Assembly: GCA_026929865.2 (NCBI GenBank) | Contig: CM049404.1 | Span: 6,447,501-6,511,500, forward strand | Source of the DNA: Hyperoplus lanceolatus | Taxonomy: Eukaryota > Chordata > Actinopteri > Uranoscopiformes > Ammodytidae | DNA length: 64,000 nt | Reading direction: 5' to 3' | Part shown: piece after piece, positions 48,841-59,616 of the stretch | Layout of the letters: each line of letters opens with the position of its first letter | Numbering within the stretch: the first letter of the stretch is position 1 | The notes under the pieces: model-generated | Told to the model about the DNA's origin: nothing | The model's database searches: none | What the model saw: the letters and a program-made list of their open reading frames with translations, nothing else | Position numbers and translations under genes: made by a program

Positions 48841-49450
48841 CCCTGTGAGGTCTAGGGGTATTTTCTCCGATTTTACATACCTCTATAAATACCTATTTCA
48901 AATGTGCAAGAAGATAAATTATACCAAAGTGTTTTATATGGAAATGTTCAGAACACATTAGGCCTTTGTTTTCTGAGGTCTACTTATGTCCTAGACCATT
49001 GTGTATATAAATAATTAGCTTAAATGCTGAAAAATGGAAATTTGTGTGAAAGAAGAACCTTTAGTCATCCTGTTGAGTTGTTTTGGCTCTTGAAATTGCT
49101 TCTCCTAAGCCTTAGCTTCAAAATGCAGTGGAAATTTTCCAAAACACAGTAGGGAAGTGCACAAAACATGACTAATATCAAATTTGGTCCAGACGCTTTT
49201 TGGTAGAAATGTTGTCTCTACTTTCAAAAAACATTAGGAAATTAGACTGAATGAAGACTTTGAACCAAATATGATGATTCATGGGATGTACACTAATAAA
49301 AGAGGAAGCATCACAAAACATTTTTCAAACAAACCATTAAGTAAATATAAAAACAATACTAACAAACTACTTTCACACTATCTATATACTCTATGCACTA
49401 TTTACAAGCTAAGTGGTAGCTGGGGAGCTTCTGGGTCTTGCTTCTCACAG
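48841..49450. other. No gene seen
   Basis: AT-rich DNA. 'aagcaccttta'-type ends do not recur. No supported frame. Confidence 0.5.
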
Positions 49451-49572
49451 TAGCCCCTTTTACACAGAGATTGTGGTATATTGACGGAACAACATCACTC
49501 CAAAATGCTGGCTTTGCTTGCTTCTGTGTTATTTACACAGAAGCAAGCAACGCCGGCCTGCTGGCGCATCAG
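49451..49572. repeat. Solo TIR plus perfect hairpin
   Basis: It begins TAGCCCCTTTTACACAGAG, an extra copy of the terminus used at 49,573. It contains a perfect 15-bp hairpin: TTGCTTGCTTCTGTG at 49,514-49,528 against 49,536-49,550, with a 7-base loop. It may be a relic of a neighbouring insertion of the same family. Confidence 0.7.
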
Positions 49573-50853
49573 TAGCCCCTTTTACACAGCGTTCCGGAAT
49601 GAAAGAGGTGCTTGTAAACAGCGTCAGGTGTGACGTAAACATTTAGCGCCGCGCCGGTCAGCTGCTTTACAACAACAACAACACTGCCCTGTGAATTGAG
49701 AGCAGAAGTGCCGGAGCTTGCAGTAAGAGGGCCGTATTTTACTGTCCCCACGATGTGCCAGTTGATCTCGCTACGCGCTGAGTCCAACATCACTGGGACT
49801 GTTAACCAAAATGACAAAATCAAGCAAGACAGACCGCTGTCAAGGGTATAATGACCGTTGCTATGGATCTACGTCATAGTTTTGATGGATAGACGTCTAC
49901 AAACAGGGCTACTACTTGTTCAGAAAACAATGGAATACTTTTTCAACATGACTTTGCATGTATCAGGAGAGCAGGGAACACAGGAGTCATGGTTAATGTC
50001 CGACAGGAATCCAGTCAAGACGACGTGAGTACGTTTGGCCGCATATTGACAGTTAGACAGTAACTTCAGGCTGCAGCCCGCAATGTAAATGTTCCGCAGT
50101 AATTTTCTCCGTGAATTGTGTTATTTATGTTCGGGGGATAATGCTTTGTTAGCTAGATGGAGCTCTTGTTAAACATATTGGCCGATTAGAATTATTATTT
50201 GTAGAGTGTGCGAGTCTTGAGTTGTGTTAGCAAAACAGTAGCTCTGTGGCTAACAGCTGAGCCGGAGCCTTCAGTTAGCTGAAGCAGACAGTCTAGCAGT
50301 CTAGACTATTCCCCCATTACTAGGTCAAGCTGAACAAGAGCTTGTCGGTCTTTATTTCTAGCAAGTGACCCGTTCGCTATACTTTATCCCTTACTTAGCC
50401 TAGCCTAGCTTTCCCATTGTACAACTTCTCCTGGGCAGAAATAGACTCATACACTCTGCAAAATGAAGCGCGGGGGTTTGGATTGAGCAACGGACCTTAT
50501 GATCAGCTAGATTATACGCCGTTCCTTTTATTTGGTGATTTTTACGGGACATCAGGCCGCCGTGATTAATGTTAAACACACGTCCTTCAACTGCTAACAT
50601 GGTCTCATGTTTAGAACGTAGGCTATGGAACGTCAAACGCCCCCCTGTTCCGCAACAACAAGCTGGAGCATTTAAACAGAGAGGCGGAACTGATTGTGTT
50701 GGGAATCTTACTACCCCCCAAGGTAGTAAAATTCCCGGAACAATCTCTCGCACCTTTCTTCCCTCGTTCCGCAACGGTCGCATTTAAACAGTAGGGCGGA
50801 GGGCCGAAATTCTGGCATATTCCCGGCTTTCACTGGCTGTGTAAAAGGGGCTA
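49573..50853. mobile_element. 1.28-kb TIR element (TAGCCCCTTTTACACAGC ends)
   Basis: The left end is TAGCCCCTTTTACACAGCGT and the inverted right end TAGCCCCTTTTACACAGCCA. Both are followed by CCGG-containing sequence. The interior is CpG-richer than its flanks and has inner repeats near the right end ('gttccgcaac' twice, 'catttaaacag' twice). No transposase motif is seen; frames of 127 (minus) and 72 (plus) codons at 50,400-50,787 look random. Non-autonomous; superfamily undecided. Confidence 0.78.
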
Positions 50854-51805
50854 GTGTTTCCTAAGCCTGTAAGGGACTGACAGTATCACAAGAACATTCC
50901 CCGGAAACAGGAGAGCCTCTAGTTTGAGATGATGTTTTAATTTTATTTTTCAGCCATATCTTCAGGGAGATATTAATAAAGATATGCGGCCGTAGACCTC
51001 AGTGGGTTAAGGGGCACTTGATCACAAATGTGTCACTATTTTGGAAAAACTGACTAGCCAAGGACTATTGTCACAACCCAAAATTCTCAGCGTATATAAC
51101 TTTAGATGTTAGAGCGTGCACTGTCAGTCAACCCAGTTCCTCTTCAGTCCTTCTTCCCATGTGGAAATCCACATTTACAACACAGCGAAATTTCCAGTGT
51201 CTGTGTGTGAAATGTAACTAAGATGTATCGTGACTCAAATGATATAGTGTGATGTGGATTCAGTTGAAAACACAGACAGTGGTATGTCATGCAGAGAAAG
51301 CACACGATGAATCATTGATCAACTATCCTGAAAACTTCAATTTGTGTTTCAATTAGCTGTGCACCAAAAGAACAATCTATAGGTCCATTTGTAAAACATC
51401 CAACCCTAACTGGACAAGCCTTGCCCTATACCACACTGCTATGTCTGTGAGCTGCTGATTAACCACTGAAAAATCAAGATACGCTTCCACCGAAATCACA
51501 TTTCAAACTAATATTGCCACTTTTTGAGGGAGGCAGTGAAGCCTTGGTGTTAACTGATTTCAAAAGTTCATTTAGCTGGGAACACTTTGAGATTTTAACC
51601 TGATGTTTTATGTTCCATTGTGTGGAGAGGCCAAGTGCTAAACAATGTAACTGGAAAGTTTTATTACAAATTTGAAAATTCAAACCGGTTGATTTCCTTA
51701 CTTAAGTCTCTTTGAACATTGTCCTCTTAATGTTCTGCCACCACAGTTTTAAATAAAGGCTGCCACAAATGAATGATATGAGTTATAACTATATACAGTA
51801 TACTG
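50854..51805. other. No gene seen
   Basis: Ordinary DNA. An 18-base perfect palindrome TATACAGTATACTGTATA lies at 51,792-51,809. Confidence 0.5.
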
Positions 51806-51813
51806 TATAGCTA

Positions 51814-51890
51814 TATATAATAATAATAATAATAATAATACATTTTATTTATATAGCGCTGTTCTCACACTCAAAGCGCCTAGTATACTT
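51814..51890 (-). repeat. (AAT)n plus TTTATATAGCGC retro-tail
   Basis: About seven AAT units are followed by CATTTTATTTATATAGCGCT and 'cactcaaagcgcc'. This is the 3' tail plus short tandem repeat of a SINE or LINE inserted on the minus strand, as at 13,205. The body is missing. Confidence 0.65.
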
Positions 51891-52522
51891 ATATATAGTT
51901 ACATATTACATGTATGTGTATCTACAAAATAAATCTACACAAGTAGAGTTAATACAATATTGAGATGTACCTCCAACTACTACTACGTGGTTATTGCCAT
52001 AATAGGCATCACAATTAATAGTTTTTTCAATGTGTTTGTCTCCACTATGTTTTCTTCAGCTGAAGTCAATTTGAACTATGAAGAGCATTTGAATGGAACA
52101 TTTGATATCTCCTTTTCTTTTCTGCAGGTCACTCACTAGACCCAGAAAGAAGTTAACTAGGCCAGTGCGCAGTTGGGTTTAGCCTTATTTTTTTAACTCA
52201 CTAATATTGCAGGTCATCTTATCCATTCAACACAATACTCCTAAATACCTGTCTGGAACACTGTGCTCACTCATAGGGATCATGTTCTTTTATCCTTCCT
52301 TATCCAATTATGTGTCTACTCCATTACTGTAACAGTGGATATAGACACACTGTAACACAATGTGGGTTAAGGTTCTTACTGTTATGAAGAACGGACTGTC
52401 TCCCAAAGAACGAAGTGGAGAGGTTCCATCAAGGTTAGGGAGTTATGGATAATGTTTAAAGTTAATTAAACTTTCAATGTTGAAAGAACTGACATTGCTT
52501 ATTAACTGTAGCCTTCCTTGAC
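51891..52522. other. No gene seen
   Basis: Ordinary DNA with no supported feature. Confidence 0.5.
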
Positions 52523-52906
52523 ACTAAAAGGTCAATCACACAACAACACCTGCCCTTAAGAACTGAGTGTCTCTGTTCTGTTTTCATAATAGAACAATGA
52601 GATATGGCAACAATGTCAACTTAAATTCATTGCTATTGTACTATGCTTATGTAAAATTCTCCAGGACTTGTACCTAAAAACTTCAAATTGCTTCTTCACA
52701 TTTCACACATGCCTTTGATAGTGAAATGAATTTCCTGCTAGAAAACGCAACGAGCAAATAAGATTTAACATTCTAATAACTTTATACACGCCGCTATATT
52801 TAGGAGACTCAAGGTCCATTAAAAAGAAATACAACATACAATTGAAAATTGTTAAATTTCTGACTCACATGTCTTTTGAGAACTGCGTATTGCAGAGGCT
52901 GTAATA
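52523..52906 (-). repeat. 400-bp repeat, inverted copy of 5311-5711
   Basis: The reverse complement matches 5,311-5,711 from 'attacagcctctgca' to 'gaccttttagtg'. Its plus-strand left boundary is 'cactaaaaggtcaatcaca' and the right boundary is again a CA/GT tract. It lacks the small 'agtcagacgtt' duplication seen in the first copy. Confidence 0.85.
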
Positions 52907-52929
52907 CACACACACACGCGCGCGCGCAA

Positions 52930-52989
<60 letters not shown>

Positions 52990-52990
52990 A
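52906..52990. repeat. (CA)n with internal (CG)n block
   Basis: CA repeats, then CGCGCGCGCG (about 52,917-52,927), then CGCA and more CA up to CAAACA variants. The alternating pyrimidine-purine order is kept over most of the tract. Confidence 0.95.
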
Positions 52991-53843
52991 AACAGAGCTT
53001 CTACTTCACTTGACTGACGTTACATAATCCGACATGAACACAGCCTGGAGTTGTGAAAGCCGGTTGTACGAGAAGGAGATTACCCATTGACATTGAGTGT
53101 TACCACAGTTCAGGGCCCAATACAACTGTCCACACCTGCCTGCAAAGAATGTCTCATTTAAAACTATTTGACATGCCAACGCATGACTCAAATAGCAGGA
53201 GAAGGAGGAACCACTCAGTGGAAAGGTACAGTATATGGAATGTGTTCCTCTAAGTTATTGCACTGAAATGCAGAGGAGTGGATTATTTGGGCAGGGCGGG
53301 GGTGCCTGAGGACTATTTATTACTTAAAGCAACTACGAGTAACTTTGTCCGTTGGCGGCCCCTTTGGACAAAAGCGGTAGTATTTTTACGACGTCAGCTG
53401 TCGTAAAGCTGTTTTTTAGCGCGTGCCGGCCGTGCAAGTGTCAAATGATTCGGACGCAATATAGTGCATGTCCGGCATGTGTTGAAAGTATGAGGGCACT
53501 GGACTCTTTTTCGGCTCTGTGAGAGTGGTTAGTGACTCTGCATCAACTAATGCCAGTCAGTGCCAAACACACCTGATTGCAATGAGTTGATGCTGTGTCA
53601 CCTAACCACTCTCACGGAGATGAAAGATTCCGTGTCCTCACAGAAAGCGAATGAACGAGAGACGGCAGTTAGTATGGATTAGTATGAGGTAATGTGTTTA
53701 TGTTGTTGTAAATAATGACTATTTCAGATGAATAATGGTGATCTGATGATGCTGGTGAAGCAAAGTAAACTTTGTTTTAGTACCACTCATTCATTTAGGA
53801 GTAAACACTGCAGTCTAGTTCGCTTCCGTGAAATTGTGTACAC
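52991..53843. other. No gene; possible TTAAAG element start at 53324
   Basis: A 'cttaaagcaactacgagtaa' word near 53,323 and the 'aaagcggtagtattttta' and 'acgtcagctgtcgt' blocks echo the interior of the 1,186/48,633 element family ('aacactaccgcttttgtc', 'aacaacagctggc'). It may be a divergent relative. No gene is supported. Confidence 0.4.
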
Positions 53844-53856
53844 GTTGCTTGGCAAC
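53844..53856. promoter_or_regulatory. RFX X-box-like palindrome
   Basis: GTTGCTTGGCAAC is an inverted repeat close to the RFX-family X-box (GTTGCC/GGCAAC half-sites), followed at once by a GC-box-like CCCGCCCGCC. No coding exon is seen downstream, so function is unproven. It may be chance or part of a mobile element. Confidence 0.25.
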
Positions 53857-53883
53857 GCCCTCCCGCCCGCCTATCACTCTCCC

Positions 53884-53910
53884 TTAGGGTTAGGGTTAGG
53901 GTTAGGGTTA
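53884..53910 (+). repeat. Interstitial telomeric repeat (TTAGGG)4
   Basis: Four perfect TTAGGG units plus TTA, on the plus strand. This is the vertebrate telomere unit, far too short for a telomere. Short interstitial copies can arise at repaired breaks or by slippage. Confidence 0.9.
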
Positions 53911-54213
53911 TTGCATTTTCTTTTTTTTCTTTGATGGTTCAGCCCCGTTATCAGTCATTATGACAACAAATAACTGTCTCAAACAAGGCTCCTGCTCCCC
54001 TTCCCTCACCTGGAGGGATAGGCTTCTCAAATCGTGTTGCTGCGCTAAACTGAAATCTGCGACCAATAAGAATATGTGAGCATAGAGCCTGCATGGGCAA
54101 ACCGTGAAAAAAATCCTGTCCATAAATGTCACTTTTTTTCATGAGTTGGTCAACTGTGCTGCAGGGCTTATAGGCAAGGCAAGAGGGGAAAAGGAGCAAG
54201 TTGATCCTAGATT

Positions 54214-54498
54214 TTAAAGGTGCACTATGCACTTTCAATGGGGGGGGGGGGATTATTTTTCTACAATTGCAGAGCCTGCGGTTTGTTTCCAAAACATTTT
54301 TCCAATACATGGATATGATAGATACGTATAGATATTAGTATTGAATAATTCTATCTTTAGGTGGCTTTCTCACTTCAAACAGTGTTCCAGGGATCACATT
54401 TTTTCCTGCAAGTAAAGTGTGTTTATTCAGTTATGAGAATATACCGATAATGTTCACTTCTCTGACACACCCAAAGTTACTTATAGCGTAACTTTTAA
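54214..54498 (-). mobile_element. TTAA-type miniature element (TTAAAGGTGCACTATG)
   Basis: The left end is TTAAAGGTGCACTATGCACT. The right end, read inverted, is TTAAAAGTTACGCTATAAGT followed by 'aactttgggtgtgtcagag', the block shared with 55,639 and 61,865. It contains a G run at about 54,241-54,250. Non-coding. Confidence 0.75.
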
Positions 54499-54897
54499 TT
54501 TAATAATTTAAGAAAGACTACCGATAAGTAAGTCAATTGTACATTAAGGCACATTGAAATGTGTCTTTTCGCATATGAGAACTGGGGCAAAATAGCATTA
54601 TTATGTGCATGAATAAAAGAGCACAGATACATGATAGGGAGGACATAAGAGAGAATTGGAGCATGTAGGCTATTAAAGCAGTGAGAACCAGAGGGAGTGA
54701 ACTGTGTCACTAAATGCAAATCTCTTGTGTCAGTGCGTGACGTCAGCCAGCAGCACTGGCTCCGGTTACAAGCTTTACTTTTGGAACCGACAGGATTTCC
54801 AGCTCATCCACTCTGCTCTACATTTGCTTCGCACGCTCACACACTGTTTAACTGATCTCTCTGTGCTGCTAGGCCTTATTCTCCTGTACTATCAATA
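54499..54897. other. No gene seen
   Basis: Ordinary DNA with no supported feature. Confidence 0.5.
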
Positions 54898-55000
54898 ATC
54901 ATAATCATAACAAGAATACATATTTTATTTGTATAGCAGCACCTTTAAAAACAGTATTACAAAGTGCGTTGACATAGGAAGCACTATCACATTCAAATCA
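54898..55000 (-). repeat. LINE/SINE 3' tail (AATCAT)n-TTTATTTGTATAGC
   Basis: 'aatcataatcataacaagaa' leads into CATATTTTATTTGTATAGCA, then 'acagtattacaaagtgcgtt'. This is the same tail architecture as at 51,814 and 14,290, with a decayed short tandem repeat in front. Confidence 0.6.
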
Positions 55001-55134
55001 AATACACATACTGTATATACAAGACGTCAGTACACGTACCCATACGTATATACACAACAATGTTATGGTGAAAAAGGGAACATGGGACCGTTTTAGGACT
55101 AAAACTAAAAAGGAATTATTAGAGTATCAACTTA

Positions 55135-55350
55135 ATTAAATCAAGTCAAGTCTAACTTTATTGTCAATTCTGATACATGCAAAACATACATAAGAATCAT
55201 AATTACGTTTATTTCCGACCCACGGAGTAAAATAAAGTAGAATAAGCTAAAAAAAAAAACAATATTCACAGTAAATGCATTCTAAATACTAAATAGTGCA
55301 AGGGTACTAAATAAAGCGGTATAGAATAGTATGAAAAAGGTTAATTAAAA
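55135..55350. repeat. LINE-3'-end-like repeat, second copy
   Basis: AAATCAAGTCAAGTC then 'taactttattgtcaattctg', and further down 'aaaataaagtagaataagct'. The beginning and the A-rich part resemble 316-665. Confidence 0.5.
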
Positions 55351-55638
55351 GGTGCTAGGGCAAAGCGACAAACTCTTTATTTTCTGTGCGTATTTCTGTG
55401 TGTGCTTATCAAATAATTGTCCACACCTCTGCACACACCTGTGCCATGGTGTTTCCCTGTGTTTGCTAAAGATGTAGTAGATTTCTACCGTCACTCTCCC
55501 AGGTAAGTAAACAGGACTCTCCCAGTGTTGATCCACTGACTGGCTGCTGCTCTGTTGCTCTGACGTCAGGCCAGCAGAATGTAAACAGAGGCTGGGACTC
55601 CTACACCCGCGCCTCTCCCCACTTTCCCCCCTTCACAT

Positions 55639-56017
55639 TTAATGGAACACTATAATGTAACTTTGGGTGTGTCAGAGAAGTGAACAGTTTCCAAGGTATA
55701 TTCACATAACAGAAGGACAATTGGATCCCTGGAACATTGTTTGAAGTGAGAATAGCTATATGAAAAGTTACTGTTTCACTGTTGTTGTTGTTGTTGTTTA
55801 CAGCAGCAGGGCACCACATTTGTTTTTTTTCACACATATTGTAGTTTGTCGTTTGTTTCCAACAGGGGCCTCAAAATAATCTAGTTTGGATTTATGATGA
55901 TAGAATTGTTCAATACTAAGAATAAAATGTAGAGTCAATATGTTTTGTAGACTTACTTCGAGCCTCTTCAAATGTAAACAAATCCCCCTCCTCTGAAACT
56001 GCATAGTGCAGCTTTAA
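55639..56017 (+). mobile_element. TTAA-type miniature element
   Basis: The left end is TTAATGGAACACTATAATGT. The right end, read inverted, is TTAAAGCTGCACTATGCAGT. The interior has 'gggtgtgtcagagaagtgaa', (TTG)n at 55,780-55,797, 'cagcagcagggc' and 'gatagaattgttcaatacta', all shared in order with 61,865. At 379 bp it is non-coding and flanked by TTAA. Confidence 0.82.
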
Positions 56018-56852
56018 AGGGCCAGTGTTTGGAACCGGTCATCCACACACAAACACACACACAGTGACTTGGCTAGCGTGTGAGGAGCGTGAAAGGAAAG
56101 TTACACATCCGTGAGTGTGTGTGTGTTTGTGTGTGTCGTATAGAGGGCCGTGCCAGCACTCTGCGTGTGTAGCTTTTGTTTGACCAGTCCACATTGTGAA
56201 GCATGCACTGTGAGTTTAGCAGGCGGTCATCTGGGAGAGGAGCTAAAGTAAACAGCCGCTCTGACGTAAATCAAAGAACTTCCTCATAAAATAGAAGGAA
56301 GATTTGATGTAACAATGGATCATTCATATAATCACACTGTGAGCTAGAGTATGGACACACAGTACACTGTAAAAATGCTGCTCAAATACAGTACCTCAAA
56401 GCATCATTAATAATCATTTAAATTGCTATTACAGGACATTACAACAAACTGAAGGGTTCGTTTGACTGCAAAATATACATTTTATCGATAATATTTTAAA
56501 ATCCATTTCTGGCATTTTCTTTCCATATTCTATGCTTTCAAATATGACAACTAAATCAGGGTTGGTCCCAAGCTTTTGTAAGCCATCACACGCTATATAC
56601 AGGTTAGGATTAAAAAACACAATCTTTTGCTTAGTCTAAAGAAATGAAAGGTTTTTTTAAGTGCCAGCCGCTACCGTCCTTCATCCATCCAAACAGCTGC
56701 TGTACTGTATACTGACTGGATTGCACCGGCAATTAGCGCCTCACCATGTACATCCTCTATCATTTACTTCCACCCTGACCCCTGGGTCAACACAGCCATA
56801 AAGACATTGGTTAGCGGCTGAGAGTTGAGAGTGAAGGCCATGCATTGCTCAT
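56018..56852. other. No gene seen
   Basis: Short interrupted GT/CA runs occur near 56,045 and 56,115. No gene is supported. Confidence 0.5.
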
Positions 56853-57004
<152 letters not shown>

Positions 57005-57336
57005 TTGATTCTCTGCACTTAACAATTTCACGTGGGTTTTCTACATTTGCAGAGCAGTTGATTTACTCTACTTGTAATTTTTGGTATTGAATCATTCTAG
57101 CATCATAAAATAAATATTTTGAGAAATCTGACATCAAACGTAAACCTAGATTATAATTGTAAACCAAACTATGCTGCTGTAAAAAAAAAACAACAGTGAA
57201 ACAATAACTTTTCAGGAAGCTTTATAACTTCACACAGTGTTGACCCAATTGTCCTGTGCGGAAAGTTTGTTTATTCAGATATGAGAATATAGCCTAACTT
57301 AGAAAATGTTCACAAAGTTACATAGTGCACCTTTAA
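57005..57336 (-). mobile_element. TTAA-type miniature element, left end cut by (AAAG)n
   Basis: The right end, read inverted, is TTAAAGGTGCACTATGTAAC followed by 'tttgtgaacattttct', as in 61,865. The opposite end is missing where the AAAG array begins. 'aacaacagtgaaacaata' matches the centre of the family. Confidence 0.72.
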
Positions 57337-57824
57337 GCTCTGCAGTTAGTCATTGATAATGCCATTAGAAACAAAAGCATTGCCTTCAAGGGCTGGCTAT
57401 TCCCTTCCCCAACAGTTTTTTTTTACACATTACCGGATGGCGATATCTTTGAACATTTGGTACGGAAGGAAAATAAAGTGCAACATGTTCTTTGAAATTT
57501 GCTCTATCAAGATAGATGTTTGTTTACAGGAAGTGGGTGGGTATATTCATTCATTTTCATCCCAGAAAAAAAGATAGCGGACATGTAGAATGGAGGGTGT
57601 GTGTAATCCCAAGGTGGCATGATGTGTATAGACGGATGTGTATAGACGGACAGTGGGAAGAAGAGAAAGAGAAGAACGGGTTAAGATTATGGATGGAGAG
57701 ATGGGAGAAAGGAGGTGAAGAGCCAAGGATTTTTTTTTTGCTGCATTCCCGCCCTTCCCTCCAGGGACAGCACTGACTGCCAGATGGCTCCTCATGCTTC
57801 CTCCTTCAAGGCTAATACTACTAC

Positions 57825-57825
<1 letters not shown>

Positions 57826-57911
<86 letters not shown>
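57826..57911. repeat. (CA)n microsatellite
   Basis: About 43 CA units. Confidence 0.97.
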
Positions 57912-57916
<5 letters not shown>

Positions 57917-59392
57917 TATTAGAGTGAATCACCATTCTGAGGGGGGCTCCTTAGCAGCATGTGGTGTCTGCACGTGTGGAGGGAGACCAGGGCCATGCTG
58001 GGTAAGGCTACAGTGTGAGGTTATGGTGCAGCCCCATGCAGCCATTCAAAGGTTAATCCACTAATCAGGGACGGAGAAAGGAAAACTGTTGGTACACAAA
58101 CTTCACCTTTTTCAATGTGAATGGGACCTGGAACTGATGGCCATACATTTTAAAACACTCTTTAAACAACTCTTTCAAATTCAATGTTATTTTCTTTTTG
58201 TTAGTGTTGTTGAGTATCGGTGAAGTCTCACTCACGCTCCCACAGTCACTCAGGTCTAACCCAGATTTGTAAACTGCTAATCTGGATTTTTTTTAAATTT
58301 CAGATACAGACTATTACAGACAGGTACCATGATTTGAATGATTGGGTTATATACGCAAAGGTAAGGGTTACAGGTAGCTACCCTTTCCTGTGAGCATTGA
58401 CAACTGTCAGCATATGCAGACTAGATGAACGAAAAAAAACATTCTATGGAAATAAATTCATAGCAAGCTAGCCTCACCAGCTCAAATGTTCCCAGTGGAA
58501 TAGACACTTAACAGCACTATGCATCCTACCAAATGTGATAAAATGCTAAAAAATGATGAAGCAATGTTGCAAAAGCTGTAAAAAAAGAAGCTTGTATTGA
58601 TGTTTTTAGGTTATGAAGCCCATTGACTGCACATTCTGCCCTCATTGCAGCTGACTTTCAACCACTATTTCCACAAATATGTCCAAATGGTAATACGGAT
58701 ACACCCTGTACAACATCCTGTCTGAAAATATAATTTACAACCAATCTTAAACAGTTGACCATGACCTTCTTTTCAGGTGTATGAATCCAACTTTGCTATC
58801 GTTTTCTGACTTTTTGTTTTGTGTCATTGTTTGCTATACTGACTATGTATCTACAATGCTACAATTGTCTCTCTGCTTGTAACTGAAGGCTGAAAAACAA
58901 ATAAAAATAACAGCACGGCAAACAATGACTCACACATATTGGCAAGAGTTGTCATTCTAAGTGAAGTGGCTACATTCACATGCTGTTTTTGTTTGGCATG
59001 TTTGTACGGTGAAAAAAATTATCTGTTTATAACCAGGCAAAACATTGAAAAAAAGGCCAGGCACAGAGCCCCCCTACTGTAGTTTGAGTTCAGTGGGTTC
59101 GCGCTGGCCGTCTCAACCCGGCAGTGTATGGGAACCTCATCAGACAAAAACTTAAGTCTCTTCCAAAACTGCTCTGCTATAACAATCAAAGGGGAGAGAG
59201 GGGAATAAAATGGGTCTGGGCTTCCTGATATGGGGTTTCCCAGGGAAACAGCTTTGAGTAGTTTTCTGGCCCATGACATCATCCTACCGGCAGCAGCAAC
59301 AACACACACACACAGAGGTGTTTTGATTCAGCTGGTGGGAAAACCCCTCTCTCTCCCATCACCACAACAACAATGACTGCTAACCAAGCCAC

Positions 59393-59416
59393 TCTCTCTC
59401 TCTCTCTCTCTCTCTC
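59393..59416. repeat. (CT)n microsatellite
   Basis: About 12 CT units. Confidence 0.9.
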
Positions 59417-59616
59417 GGGGCTACAATGCAAATCAAACTGTAAACAGTCAATCTATGTGGGTGGGGAGTCAGTGAGTGAGAGAGAAAGAGAGGGTGAAAG
59501 TAGGGTGGGGGCTGAATCTAGAGAAAAGAAACTTAAAATCTACAGTATGGAAAGGAAATGCAAAAACAAAAAGAACTTTAACTTTTTCTGCGGTGGTGGG
59601 GATTTTTTTTTTTGTT

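Larger units (their letters stand above)
57337..59616. other. No gene; CA and CT tracts
   Basis: The stretch includes the CA tract at 57,826-57,911, two tandem copies of 'gatgtgtatagacgga' at 57,618-57,650 and a CT run at 59,393-59,416. A minus frame at 57,547-57,909 starts in the CA tract and is not a gene. Confidence 0.5.

Noticed and set aside
53884..53910. Chromosome end
   Set aside because: Only four TTAGGG units with ordinary DNA on both sides; it is interstitial.
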